Source of the DNA: CAUZIZ01 sp965218775
GTDB lineage: Bacteria > Acidobacteriota > UBA6911 > RPQK01 > JAJDTT01
Direction of reading: 5' to 3'
Length of the DNA stretch: 64,000 nucleotides
Assembly (NCBI GenBank): GCA_965218775.1
Contig: CBDCLS010000004.1
Coordinates: 806,001 to 870,000 of the forward strand
Part shown: positions 51,226 to 61,234 of the stretch, piece after piece
Position numbering within the stretch: position 1 is the first letter of the stretch
How the letters are laid out: each line of letters begins with the position of its first letter
Position numbers and translations under genes: made by a program
The notes under the pieces: model-generated
Seen by the model: the letters and a program-made list of their open reading frames with translations, nothing else
What the model was told of the DNA's origin: nothing
Databases searched by the model: none

Positions 51226-53160
51226 TCAGACTGGGCGGCTTTCGGTTTCGTCTTCAGGGACAACCGGGACGGACGCATTCATCCCGAGGGCCGCGATCCC
51301 CCCAATCAGGAACGCCGCCGCGCAAGTGAGAAAGGCGAGATTCCAGTTCCGGTTGATCCCCTCACCGACCATCCACGCCAACATTGCCGGCAGCTTCCAT
51401 TCGGAGCTGCTGGAGACGATCCAGATCAGGAGAGGTGGGGTCACGGCGGCACCCAGATTCCCCCACATGTTGCCCCAACCGAGCACGGACCCGACATAGC
51501 GTCCACCGACATCTTGCATGAATGCCCAGACGGATCCGGTCCCCATATCGGTGGAAAACGCGACCACCGAAAAAGCGGCGACTGCCATCCAGGGCGAAGG
51601 CTCAAAAAGACAGATCAGATAGGCCGACATCGCCAAGAACCGCGAAAGGGATATGGGTAGAGCCCTTCCCCAACGAAGCCCCAGCGGCTTGACCATGAAG
51701 TCGGTGAGCCTCCCCCCCAGCAACATCCCCGCCCAGCCCACGACCAACGGAATGAAGGCCATCAAGCCCCTTTGTTCCACTGGCACCTGGTGTACGGTCG
51801 CCAGGTAGCGCGGCAGCCAGGTGACGAGAAAGACCCAGCCAACATTGGTGCACCACTGCATCAAACAGTTGAGCCACATACTACCGCTGGTCAGTAATCG
51901 GCTGATGGGTACTCGACCGACCGCGCCTCCAGGACTACTAGCGCCAGCCGGCCGGCCGCTCTGGATCAACTCGATCTCCCGGGAATTGCACGCTTGGTGA
52001 TCGGCGGGCCGATCGCGAACAACCCACCAGAACCAGAGGGCGATGAGGAAACCGATTGCTCCATAGCAGAGCATGACGTAGCGCCAGCCGCCCCCGTAGA
52101 CTTTTTTGATCGATTCCGGATAGATCACCTCCAGGATCAGGCGGTTGAGTCGTTGGATCTGGGGGTCCCCGAGCTGTCGCGGCTCAGCTTGTAACAGCGA
52201 CTTGGCCTCCCGAGATAGAGGTAGCCCCCTGGCGTCCTCGACTGTAAACAGATCGTGTCGCTTTATCTGTTCGCTCAGGGCGGCGGCAATTGCGGAAGCA
52301 TCGATATCCACCGTCGAGGCGCCTTCTGGCGATACCCGTCCAGCAACGGGACGCGCCGTCCTTTTGAGCAACCGCCCGTATGCAATCGCTCCTTTTTCAA
52401 CCGATGCGGCGGCTTCTTCCGAGAACCGGGTAGCCAGCTCTTCACCCGTTCGGGCCGCGAGGTCCTTTGCGTCGATTTGTTCAGGTGAATTGGAGGGATC
52501 TCTTCCGTATTGCATCTCGTAGCAGAGACGCGGAACATTCAGCAGATCGGTAGTTTGAATGAGGGAGGACGTCGATTGGGGAACAAATTGAACGATAAGC
52601 AACGCGGTGAGTAGCGGTGCCAGCGCCCCACCCATTCTTCCGCCGAATGCGATGATGCTGCTCGCCGATCCGCGACCCGAGAATGGGATCCACTTGCTGA
52701 CCAGATTGGCGCTGGTTGGATAAGCTCCAGCCTGGCCTAAGCCGAATCCGAATCGCATCCCCAGGAGTGCGCTGAAGACGCCCGCTGCCCCTGTCAATCC
52801 CGTGAACAGGGACCACAGGAGAATGTAGATGCTCAGCATCACTCGGGCGCCGAACCGATCAGCCAACCACCCACAGGGAACCTGACCCAGTGCATAGGTC
52901 CAGAAGAAAGCGCTCAACATCCACCCCACCTGAGTATCCGTTAGACCGAGGTCTTCCTTGATGAAGACTTCGGCAAAGGAAATGCAGAAGCGGTCGAGGT
53001 AGAGCAGAACCGACATCAGAGTGGTCACGGCAACTACCCGGTAACGAATATGGCTAGCAGGCACGTCGGCCAATTCTGGGACAGTCCGTCCTTGGCGTAA
53101 AGGGTTTGGGAGTTCTGCTTGCTTTGTTTCTGTTGAAGTCGAGACAGACCCTTGCCTCAC
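51226..53160 (-). CDS. MFS transporter with a large inserted soluble domain
   Basis: About 644 residues. Twelve membrane segments of the ACS/sugar-acid-type major facilitator family are seen, with the DRFG-like loop LADRFGARVM, RFGFGLGQAGAYPT and GGRLTDF. Between the sixth and seventh helices there is an extra ~160 residues (about 52100-52585) including SPEQIDAKDLAARTGEELATRF and DIDASAIAAALSEQIKRHD. The first transmembrane half ends at LLIVQF and the second resumes at GGGWRYVMLCYG. GTG at 53160 is chosen because AGGGG lies 6 bp upstream; that RBS lies in a repeat fragment. Confidence 0.8.
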   Translation of the reverse strand: MRQGSVSTSTETKQAELPNPLRQGRTVPELADVPASHIRYRVVAVTTLMSVLLYLDRFCISFAEVFIKEDLGLTDTQVGWMLSAFFWTYALGQVPCGWLADRFGARVMLSIYILLWSLFTGLTGAAGVFSALLGMRFGFGLGQAGAYPTSANLVSKWIPFSGRGSASSIIAFGGRMGGALAPLLTALLIVQFVPQSTSSLIQTTDLLNVPRLCYEMQYGRDPSNSPEQIDAKDLAARTGEELATRFSEEAAASVEKGAIAYGRLLKRTARPVAGRVSPEGASTVDIDASAIAAALSEQIKRHDLFTVEDARGLPLSREAKSLLQAEPRQLGDPQIQRLNRLILEVIYPESIKKVYGGGWRYVMLCYGAIGFLIALWFWWVVRDRPADHQACNSREIELIQSGRPAGASSPGGAVGRVPISRLLTSGSMWLNCLMQWCTNVGWVFLVTWLPRYLATVHQVPVEQRGLMAFIPLVVGWAGMLLGGRLTDFMVKPLGLRWGRALPISLSRFLAMSAYLICLFEPSPWMAVAAFSVVAFSTDMGTGSVWAFMQDVGGRYVGSVLGWGNMWGNLGAAVTPPLLIWIVSSSSEWKLPAMLAWMVGEGINRNWNLAFLTCAAAFLIGGIAALGMNASVPVVPEDETESRPV

Positions 53161-53166
53161 AAGACA

Positions 53167-53190
53167 CCCCTCGCTCACGCTTCAGGCTTC
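53167..53190. repeat. Fragment of the 41-bp arm seen at 4432-4621
   Basis: CCCCTCGCTCACGCTTCAGG plus four more bases match the arm with one change. It overlaps the RBS region of the MFS gene. Confidence 0.7.
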
Positions 53191-53222
53191 TTGTGCCCTT
53201 GACTGCAGGTCAAGAGGTCCTT

Positions 53223-53257
53223 CCTTCGGTGTTCGCTTGTTCGATATTCTGCGGTTT
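53223..53257. repeat. Second copy of the TTCGATATTCTGCGGTTT repeat
   Basis: 32 of 35 bases match 45601-45635 in the same orientation. It lies between the MFS and glycosyltransferase-like genes. Confidence 0.7.
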
Positions 53258-53309
53258 TTCATTGAACTGTTGAAGGCCAACGGATTCGGATCGAGATACT
53301 TCGGCGTAT

Positions 53310-54875
53310 CTAACGCTTGCTCTTCGTCCGCTCAAGGAGGCGCAGGGTCTGATAATCGTCGAAGTGGAATTCCCTTAGAAGTTGATAGGTCCGGGCCGCC
53401 GATCCTGACTCAGCAGGGGCTTCAAGTGACCAGGCGGGCGTGTGCAGCAGAACCAAGTCTGGACGTTTGTGCATCCACCAGCCTAGTTTCCCGGCGCCCA
53501 GCTCTTCGACCTGCTGGTGAAGCAACCCACCCATGTCGACCATCGTGCGGCGCGAATGATAGCCCAGGGTGCCGATCTCGGCGGCCGCCAAAGTCCAGTC
53601 TTCCGGGGTTTCTCTGACGATCCATTCGGCAACAGTGCGATAGGCCCCGACGCGAGGCTCGAGCGGGTCAAGAATCGAGTAATGATAGAGGTTCCAGCCA
53701 ATTCCCAAGAGAGCCACGAGACCCACTACAGGGCTGAGAATGCGCCTGGCGAGAACGGGGCCGTCCAGACTCCGCTGAAGTGCTCCACCCATGCAGAAGA
53801 TGATCGAGAGCACAACCGGCAGCGCGTACCAATGGTAGGCCGGGACACCGAGACTCGAGTAGGCGGCCAGGTGCAGGGCACCCCAGATCGGAATCACCAG
53901 GGCTAGCCGGTATCCCTCAGCATCTGCCCATCTTCCCGCACCGCCGAGCCCTCGACCAGGTTGCGCGCGAGCAGCCATCAGAAGAAAGCCGGCGAGCGCA
54001 AGTGGCAGTCCGAGCCCCAGGAAGATTGGGTGGTATACATCTGAAAAGACCTGCATCACTCCTCTAACAAAAAGGGGCAGCGGCGAAAAAGCTTCTGGTA
54101 ATGTTGTCTCCCAACCGCCGGAGCTGCCCTGGGCCATCTTGGCGGCCAGAGTGTTCGGCACCAGGGAGCCAAAGTAGAGAGCAGAGAAGAGCAGCCAAGG
54201 GACGATGAGTATCAGGGCCACGAGTATTGCCCGCCAGGGAAAGACGCGGTTCTTGAGCCCGTGATGGAACAGCAGCAATCCGCTTAAGAGGATCCCATCC
54301 GGGCGAGTCAACCCCATAAGTCCCAATGCAACGCCCAGCAATATCGACTGGTTCCTACTCTCCGCCCGGAAAGCCAGCAGGGACCAGAAGATCAAGAGGT
54401 GTAGCTCCAGCCCGGTGGAGAGCCCGAAAATCGGATCGGACACGAAGAGCAGCGTGGTCAGAAAGGCTACGGCAGAGGACATCCATTGACGAGCTATCCC
54501 ATACAACAGCACTCCGCATCCCAGCCAAGCCGCTGCATCGAGAAGGTGAGCCACCGTCGGCGCCTTGCCCAACACCCACGTACCAGCCGCCAGGAGCAGA
54601 GTCCAGAGGGCGGATGTCGAGGCGTTGGTTCTTTCGCCCGGGTTGAAGACCCAACCACGGCCTTCAGCCAGGTTTTCCGCAATCCGGTAGACGATGGCGG
54701 CGTCATCGAAATGGAAGTGCCAAAGCCGCAGCGACAGCAGCGCGATCACGGCCATCAAGACTGCAATCAGCAAAGAGTCCCTTCCAGATATGGGGTCTTT
54801 ATAAACAGCGCGGCTCTGAGGTACCCTGGTCGAAGGAGAGCTGAGGTCCTTATTTTTTGAAAGAGAAGGTGCCAT
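53310..54875 (-). CDS. GT-C/ArnT-like membrane glycosyltransferase-type protein
   Basis: 521 residues from the chosen ATG. About ten membrane segments and an early acidic loop (RLWHFHFDDAAIVYRIAENLAEGRGWVFNPGERTNA) are typical of GT-C folds that use polyprenyl-linked sugars. The C-terminal soluble part (EWIVRETPEDWTLAAAEIGTLGYHSRR ... DMGGLLHQQ) appears in similar 'hypothetical' membrane proteins. The start overlaps the divergent LLM gene start by 2 bp; TTG at 54771-54773, with GGAAGGG upstream, is an alternative that removes the conflict. The substrate is unknown. Confidence 0.75.
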   Translation of the reverse strand: MAPSLSKNKDLSSPSTRVPQSRAVYKDPISGRDSLLIAVLMAVIALLSLRLWHFHFDDAAIVYRIAENLAEGRGWVFNPGERTNASTSALWTLLLAAGTWVLGKAPTVAHLLDAAAWLGCGVLLYGIARQWMSSAVAFLTTLLFVSDPIFGLSTGLELHLLIFWSLLAFRAESRNQSILLGVALGLMGLTRPDGILLSGLLLFHHGLKNRVFPWRAILVALILIVPWLLFSALYFGSLVPNTLAAKMAQGSSGGWETTLPEAFSPLPLFVRGVMQVFSDVYHPIFLGLGLPLALAGFLLMAARAQPGRGLGGAGRWADAEGYRLALVIPIWGALHLAAYSSLGVPAYHWYALPVVLSIIFCMGGALQRSLDGPVLARRILSPVVGLVALLGIGWNLYHYSILDPLEPRVGAYRTVAEWIVRETPEDWTLAAAEIGTLGYHSRRTMVDMGGLLHQQVEELGAGKLGWWMHKRPDLVLLHTPAWSLEAPAESGSAARTYQLLREFHFDDYQTLRLLERTKSKR

Positions 54876-55962
54876 GAAACTTGGGTATTTCACCATGCCG
54901 CTGCACCCGCCAGGGTCGGACTTTACCTGGACATTGGAAAGCGACCTGGAGCAGATCATCACTCTGGACGAACTGGGTTTTCAGGAGGTGTGGCTGGGAG
55001 AACACTTCACCAGCGTCTGGGAGAACATACCCGCTCCCGATCTGCTGCTGGCCAGTGCCATTCCCCAAACCCAAAACATCACCCTGGGCATTGGCGTCAA
55101 CTGTATGCCCAACCACAATCCCTTCGTCCTGGCCTGCCGCATCGCTCAATTGGACCACATGTGCCACGGGCGATTCCATTGGGGCATCGGATCGGGAGGA
55201 TTCCCGGGAGATTTCGAGGTCTTCGGCTTTGATCCAAAGGAGGGTGAGCAACGGGGAATGACGCGGGATGCGGTCGACCTGATCCTCGAGCTGTGGAGAG
55301 ATCCCCGTCCCGGACTCTACAAACACAAATATTGGGAGTTCACCATCCCCGAACCGGATTCGAAAATCGGCATTGATTTCCACCTCGAACCCTATCAGAA
55401 ACCTCATCCACCCATCGGGGTCGCCGGGGTGTCGGTCAAATCAGGCACACTGGTTCGCGCAGGGGAACGGGGCTGGATTCCGATGAGCATCAACATTGTT
55501 CCGACGCGAGTTCTCAAATCCCATTGGGAGGCTGTAGAAGAGGGGGCCAAGAAGGCTGGCAGGACTGCCGACCGAGCCCAATGGCGAGTTGCCCGAAACG
55601 TATTCGTGGCGGAGTCGACCGAGGAAGCCAGAAAACACGCGCTCGAGGGGACCCTGGGTCGAGATTTTCGGGACTACTTTCTGCACCTGCTGCCCATGTG
55701 CAAGATGCTCGACCTGATGAAAACCGATCCCGAAATGCCCGACTCTGATGTGACGCTTGAATACTTAATGGACAACGTCTGGGTGGTGGGCAGTCCCGAC
55801 GATGTGGTTGAGCAGTTGGAGCAGCTCTACGAGGAACTCGGTGGCTTCGGAGTGCTGCTGGCGATGGGACATGAATGGGAGCCAAAGCAGCAGTGGCTGA
55901 ACTCCATGAAGCTGTTGCAGAAAGAGGTCCTGCCCAGGCTGTCTTTCAACTCGGGCAACTGA
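54874..55962 (+). CDS. LLM-class flavin-dependent oxidoreductase
   Basis: 362 residues of the bacterial luciferase-like family: MKLGYFTMPLHPPG, ELGFQEVWLGEHF, IGVNCMPNHNPFVLACRIAQLDHMCHGRFHWGIGSGG and DAVDLILELWR. The C-terminus has VVGSPDDVVEQLEQL. It would use FMNH2 and O2 to oxygenate a substrate; relatives act in the degradation of various organics. AGAAGG precedes the ATG. It runs into an Ldh2-type dehydrogenase 40 bp downstream, a likely operon. Confidence 0.92.
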   Translation: MKLGYFTMPLHPPGSDFTWTLESDLEQIITLDELGFQEVWLGEHFTSVWENIPAPDLLLASAIPQTQNITLGIGVNCMPNHNPFVLACRIAQLDHMCHGRFHWGIGSGGFPGDFEVFGFDPKEGEQRGMTRDAVDLILELWRDPRPGLYKHKYWEFTIPEPDSKIGIDFHLEPYQKPHPPIGVAGVSVKSGTLVRAGERGWIPMSINIVPTRVLKSHWEAVEEGAKKAGRTADRAQWRVARNVFVAESTEEARKHALEGTLGRDFRDYFLHLLPMCKMLDLMKTDPEMPDSDVTLEYLMDNVWVVGSPDDVVEQLEQLYEELGGFGVLLAMGHEWEPKQQWLNSMKLLQKEVLPRLSFNSGN

Positions 55963-56002
55963 ATCAAGAGCTGGTCCACGCTTTCGACCCCAAGGAATCG
56001 AT

Positions 56003-57061
56003 ATGATCAAAGCCAAGCCTGAGGAACTGAAACAACTCGTCTCCGCCATCTTCACCTCTACCGGCTCCAACCCCGAAGAAGCCGAAAGCCTGGGTGATCA
56101 CCTGGTCGGGGCGAATTTAGCTGGACACGACTCCCATGGAGTCATACGAACTCCGATCTATGTCGAGTGGCAGCGCGATGGGAAGATCGTCCCCAATCGA
56201 AAGATTGAGGTCTACTTCGAAACCGAAACCATGGCCTTCGCGGACGGTGGACAGGGCTTTGGACAGGCATTGGGCAAGCAGGTCGTGGAACTGGGAATCG
56301 AGAAGTGTCGCAAACATGGTGTGGCCATGATTGGTGTACGCAACTGCGGCCATCTCGGACGCATCGGACACTGGGCGGAAATGTCGGTGAAAGCCGGACT
56401 GATCTCGATGCACTTCGTCACTACAAGCGGTCTTGGGATGCATGTGGTGCCCACTGGTGGAATCGATAAGCGGCTCTCTGTGAACCCAGTAGCGGTGGGT
56501 ATTCCCGACGAGGGTGGCAGCCCGATTCTCTTCGACATCGCTGCAGCTGCCTCGGCGGAGGGGAAACTGAAGGTTGCCCGCAACAAAGGCCTGCCCGTAC
56601 CCGACAACACCATCATTGACGCGAAGGGCCAACCCACCAACGATCCAAACGACTTCTACGGCCCGCCTTCGGGCGCGATCCTTCCTTTCGGAGGGCACAA
56701 AGGCTACGGGTTATGCCTGGTAGCCGAGCTCCTGGCCGGAGCCGTCACGGGCAATGGCTGCAGCCGAGAAGGAGTCAAGCGGCTGGAGCAGGGCATGCTA
56801 TCGATTTTCCTGAATCCTACGGCTGCCCAATCCGGCGATTCGTTCGCTCAAGAGGTGCGTCGCTACGTTGATTTCGTCAAAACCTCACGACCAACAGATC
56901 CAGAGGGCGAAGTCCTGGTTCCGGGAGAAGTCGAAGCACGCATGCGCGAGAAGCGAAATTCGGAAGGCATCGATCTGGACGACAAAACCTGGGGCCAGTT
57001 GGTGGACACGGCCGTCTCCTGCGGGGTTTCACAAGCTTTGATAGAGGCTGTTGCCAAGTGA
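56003..57061 (+). CDS. Ldh2 (malate/lactate/ureidoglycolate dehydrogenase) family enzyme
   Basis: 352 residues. HLVGANLAGHDSHGVIRTPIYVEW carries the catalytic His of the family; GVRNCGHLGRIGHWAEMSVKAGLISMH, SVNPVAVGIPDEG and AILPFGGHKGYGLCLVAELLAGAVTG bind NAD(P). The oxidised 2-hydroxyacid is unknown. AAGGA precedes the ATG. The preceding LLM gene and following PPC/PSD/DUF1501 genes share its strand. Confidence 0.92.
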   Translation: MIKAKPEELKQLVSAIFTSTGSNPEEAESLGDHLVGANLAGHDSHGVIRTPIYVEWQRDGKIVPNRKIEVYFETETMAFADGGQGFGQALGKQVVELGIEKCRKHGVAMIGVRNCGHLGRIGHWAEMSVKAGLISMHFVTTSGLGMHVVPTGGIDKRLSVNPVAVGIPDEGGSPILFDIAAAASAEGKLKVARNKGLPVPDNTIIDAKGQPTNDPNDFYGPPSGAILPFGGHKGYGLCLVAELLAGAVTGNGCSREGVKRLEQGMLSIFLNPTAAQSGDSFAQEVRRYVDFVKTSRPTDPEGEVLVPGEVEARMREKRNSEGIDLDDKTWGQLVDTAVSCGVSQALIEAVAK

Positions 57062-57150
57062 ATGGTCGATCCTGCGGTGGGATTGATCCACCGCCTGGAC
57101 GCCTCACTACTTATTGAAGTAGACTCGGCAAAACGGGATCGCCATCTACC

Positions 57151-59013
57151 GTGTGCAAGAACTTTGCTCTTCTCTATGCCCTGGCGGTGGCTGGGGTATT
57201 CCCTTCTTCAATCACTTGGGCCAAAGCGTCTACACCCGAGAAAGCTCCGCCGACACTTAACTCGGTATTCCCGCTGGGGGGCGCCCAGGGTTCTCACTTT
57301 CCTGCGACTGTGCGTGGTCAAAATCTTGATGCGGCTCATCACGTCTGGTTCGATTGTCAGGACCTCTCGGCAGAGATAGAGGCGATCAAGGAAATCGAGC
57401 TAGACGACGAGGAAGAACAATACCTACCGGCAGCACCGGAAGCCGAAAAGCTTGAACAGAAGCTTTATGAGCTGCGACTGAGAGTCCTCATCGCTGCCAA
57501 TGCCCGGCTGGGAGCACACGAGATGCGGTTGGTGACACCCCTAGGGGCCACTGGCACGCTCCTGTTGCTGGTCAGTTCCGAGCCTGTTGTCCTGGAAACA
57601 GACCAACCTCACACGATTCTTGCTGAAGCCCAACATCTGAGGCTCCCTGCGGTTGTAAATGCCAGGCTGGCAGAGTCTGGGGAAGTCGACTACTACTCCT
57701 TCGATGTCGCGGCAGGCCAAGGGCTCCAACTGGAAGTACGAACCACCTATTTTCCGGATCTAACCGAATCTGGCGACCCTCAGCTGGTTCTCTTCAAGCC
57801 GGGTGGAAGTTGGTTCGACCCCCATAGGGGCGTTCGCCTTGAAGTGACTGACCTGTGGCGCCCGCCACCCGGAGAGTCCGCTCAAATCACGTATCATCGT
57901 CTGCCCCGAGTACGCCGGGTGTTTCAGGAGTCGGGTCGGTATGTGGCCAGGGTAGACACAGTCGGCGGCCAGAGTGGCCCAGACTATTCCTACCAGCTGA
58001 GAATCTTCGAGGTTGATCGCACCGAGAGACCGAACCAGGAGCGCTGGGGGCCCCTCTTCACGGCTCACACGGGTAGCAAGGTGGAATGGTCCGGACACGA
58101 TTTCAGCGATCCTCTGGGAACCAACCGACTCGACCTTCTATGGGCTCGAAGTGCTTCGCCTGCTCCTTTTCCGGGCCTGATCAAGGTCGTGACCGAAAAC
58201 GAACCCAATGACCTCGAGAATCGAGCGCTGAAGATTCCGGTCCCGACAATCCTGCAGTGTGCCATCGACGTGCCCGACGACGTCGACTGGTTCCAGTTTC
58301 AGGCCGAGTCCGGAGATCGGCTGGCCTTCGAGATCGAGACTCCCTACCTGCCACCCCCGTTCTTCAATCCGCGGTTCGCGCTGTTCGATTCAGATGGGAG
58401 AGAGCTAGCCAACAACGTCTATCGCGAACTCGGCGGCGATGGCGATGATTGGATCAAGACCCTGGCCCCCAAGATTCTCTATGCGTTTGATTCAGCCGGT
58501 GACTTTCTCATCCAAGTACGCGATTTGACCTCGCGGGTGGGAGGCGAGGAATTCAGCTACCGGCTGGTTGTCCGCCCACAAGTGTCCCACGTCGGGAAGG
58601 TAGTGGCCGAAAAGGTCGACCGAATACATCTCGCTTCAGGCAAGAGCAAAAGCGTCGGGGTAACGGTTGAGCTGGAAGAGGGCTTTGAAGGTGACGTGGC
58701 GTTGAGCATCGAAAATCTGCCGCCCGGAGTCAGCGCCGTGCCGGCACTAAGGGCTGCGGATAAGAGTCGTCGCCCGTCTGGCAAGCGGGGCGGCCAACTT
58801 AACCGGGCGCGCCACTTCCCCCGACTAAGTTCGCTGGCTATCATGTTTATCGCAAGCGGCAATGGTCCGGCCACGACCTTGCCACAACCGATAACTATCG
58901 TGGCCCGACCGATCTTGGAGGGAAAGATCGGCGATGCCCTTCGGGCTCAGACTATCTTCCTGACAAGGGAAATAGATGAAGCCCAGGTAGCGAAGAGGGA
59001 CGAATCCCGATGA
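57151..59013 (+). CDS. Secreted pre-peptidase C-terminal (PPC) domain protein
   Basis: 620 residues from a GTG, with a signal peptide (FALLYALAVAGVFPSSITWAKA). An N-terminal TIG/IPT-like segment (LNSVFPLGGAQGSHFPATVRG) is followed by two PPC-type beta domains (VDYYSFDVAAGQGLQLEV ... and DVDWFQFQAESGDRLAFEIETP). Proteins of this form are usually encoded just upstream of DUF1549/DUF1553 genes, as here (4-bp overlap with the next gene). Function is unknown; a surface-binding role in the PSD system is inferred. No strong RBS is visible for the GTG. Confidence 0.82.
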   Translation: MCKNFALLYALAVAGVFPSSITWAKASTPEKAPPTLNSVFPLGGAQGSHFPATVRGQNLDAAHHVWFDCQDLSAEIEAIKEIELDDEEEQYLPAAPEAEKLEQKLYELRLRVLIAANARLGAHEMRLVTPLGATGTLLLLVSSEPVVLETDQPHTILAEAQHLRLPAVVNARLAESGEVDYYSFDVAAGQGLQLEVRTTYFPDLTESGDPQLVLFKPGGSWFDPHRGVRLEVTDLWRPPPGESAQITYHRLPRVRRVFQESGRYVARVDTVGGQSGPDYSYQLRIFEVDRTERPNQERWGPLFTAHTGSKVEWSGHDFSDPLGTNRLDLLWARSASPAPFPGLIKVVTENEPNDLENRALKIPVPTILQCAIDVPDDVDWFQFQAESGDRLAFEIETPYLPPPFFNPRFALFDSDGRELANNVYRELGGDGDDWIKTLAPKILYAFDSAGDFLIQVRDLTSRVGGEEFSYRLVVRPQVSHVGKVVAEKVDRIHLASGKSKSVGVTVELEEGFEGDVALSIENLPPGVSAVPALRAADKSRRPSGKRGGQLNRARHFPRLSSLAIMFIASGNGPATTLPQPITIVARPILEGKIGDALRAQTIFLTREIDEAQVAKRDESR

Positions 59014-61211
59014 TGTTCTGGATTACTATCTTGATCCTCCTATCCGGCACCTCCCTTGCTCGTGAGCCCTTGCCCACGAAGTCCCCCAGCTTCGAGCGTC
59101 ACGTCGTCAGTATCCTTACCAAACACGGCTGCAACGCCAGCAATTGCCACGGCGGAGTCAAGGGACGAGGAGGGATGAAGCTCTCCCTCGATGGCCTCAA
59201 TCCGGGCGAAGACTATCGCTGGATCGTTAAAGGAGGAACCTATCAGGTACTCAGCCCGGAAGCGCTTCCGCCCATTGCCCCCCGGGTCAACCTGCAAGAG
59301 CCGGAGCAGAGTCTCCTGCTACTCAAACCGACTGCAAGCCTGCCTCACGAAGGCGGTCAGCGTTTCTCCACCGACACTGCCGATTACGAAACCATCCTGG
59401 ATTGGGTACGCGCGGGTGCCCCCTATGGTGATCCCATAGTGCCGAATCTGCAGAGCATCGAGGCCACTCCTGCCGAGATCGTGATCGAGCCTGGGCAGAC
59501 CCGCAGGCTCAAGGTAGTCGCCAGGTCCGCCGATCGGAGCGAAGACATCACCCGGGAAGTCCGCTACCAACCCTTGGATTCCACGGTCGCAGCGGTGACT
59601 CCTGAAGGCGTCGTCAAAGCACTCCAGTAGGGAGAGACGGCTGTCATTCTCCGCTGGGTTGGCAGATTCGCCCACGTGCGAGTAGGGGTCCGGGCCCAGT
59701 CGGCTGCCGAATACGCCCCGTTGTCTCGCAACAATCTCATTGACGAGTACGTTTTCGACAAGCTGCGACGACTCCGGATTCACCCCTCCGAACAATCGAG
59801 TGACCACGAGTTTCTGCGACGGGTCTGCCTGGACCTGACTGGCACCCTTCCTCCGCCCCACCGGGTGCGCGAGTTTGTCGACAGCACCGACCCCAGGAAG
59901 CGTGAAAAGCTCGTCGACACACTGCTCGAATCGCCCGAGTTCGTCGACTTCTGGGTCTTTCGCTTCTCCGATCTGTTCCGGGTAAGAGGCTCCTACGGTT
60001 GGATCTTGCCCTTCTGGGAGTGGGTCCGGCAGAGCGTCGCCACCAACAAACCCTACGATCAAATGGCTCGTGAGGCGATTGCGGTTCAGGGCTACGGCGG
60101 ACCGGCCCACAAGCACATGGTGGGCACCAACAAACCCTACCCCGTAGAACAGATTCTCAACGAGACGCTCCGAGTCTTCATGGGTCGCCGTCTAGACTGT
60201 GCCCAGTGCCATAACCATCCCTCTGACCGCTGGACGCAGAACCAGTACTGGGGACTCGCTGCCTTCTTTGGCCGCATGACCAACACCGGATGGAACCACG
60301 ATAACGTGGTCTTCGATGACGCCAACGGACACGAAGTAGACTACGTCGAAAACGACCCTGAGTTGAGATTCCGTGAGGTGATTCACCCACGCGACAAGCG
60401 ACTGGTTTCGCCGGCTTTCCTGGATGGAACGCTCTTGCCCGGCGATCGCGGTCAAGACCCACGGATGGAATTGGCCCGATGGATGACATCACATCCCTAT
60501 TTCGCCGAGGCCGCGGCAAACCGGATCTGGAGTTACTTCTTTGGGCGCGGCCTGGTCGACCCCGTCGACGATTTTCGCCTGGGCAACCCGCCGACTCATC
60601 CCCGACTCCTGGAGGCCCTGGCCAGCAGCCTTCGAGGACAGGACTACGACCTGAAGCATTTGATGCGCCTGATCGTGACTTCCCGGACCTACCAACTATC
60701 CAGCCGGAAAAACCCAGGCAACCGTCAAGACCGGATTAACTACTCCCATGCACTGCCCCGTCCCCTGGAGCCGGCCGTGCTCCTAGACGCCATTTCCCAG
60801 GTGACCGGCGTACCCGAAGTCTTCGGCAAGATGCCGGTGGGAACCAAGGCCATAGAGCTACGCTTCCCCAGCGAGTCTGCCTTCTTGGATATCTTCGGGA
60901 CACCGCAGCGAGACGTGGTTCCGGAACCAGGTGGCAAACCCAGTCTGGGACAGGCACTTCACATGTTCGCCGGTGCAACCTTCAACCAGAAACTCTCGAA
61001 GAAAGGTGGTTTCATCGCGCGGATTGTTGAAAGCGATATCAGCAATCGGGAGATCATCGAACAACTGCACCTGGCGACCCTGGCGCGCTTTCCGACTCCT
61101 AGAGAACTGGCCGGACATGAGACATTGTTCGGTGGGCGGCCTCGTAAGGAGGCGGCCGAGGACCTGCTTTGGGCCCTCCTGACCGCCCGGGAATTCTCTG
61201 AGAATCACTAG
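59010..61211 (+). pseudogene. PSD/DUF1549/DUF1553 gene interrupted by an in-frame TAG
   Basis: An exported protein of ~733 codons. The N-terminal part (CNASNCHGGVKGRGGMKLSLDG, a heme-like PSCyt motif) and a BIG2-like domain end at TAG 59628-59630 inside VTPEGVVKALQ. The same frame continues with GETAVILRWVGRFAHVRVGV, then DUF1549 (EFLRRVCLDLTGTLPPPHRV) and DUF1553 (AANRIWSYFFGRGLVDPVDDF) to 61211. Both halves look under normal coding constraint, so the stop is recent, read through, or an error. An internal start at 59676 could yield only the C-terminal half. It overlaps the PPC gene by 4 bp. Confidence 0.85.
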
Positions 61212-61234
61212 GATCCGAGAATGAAAGCCCGAGA

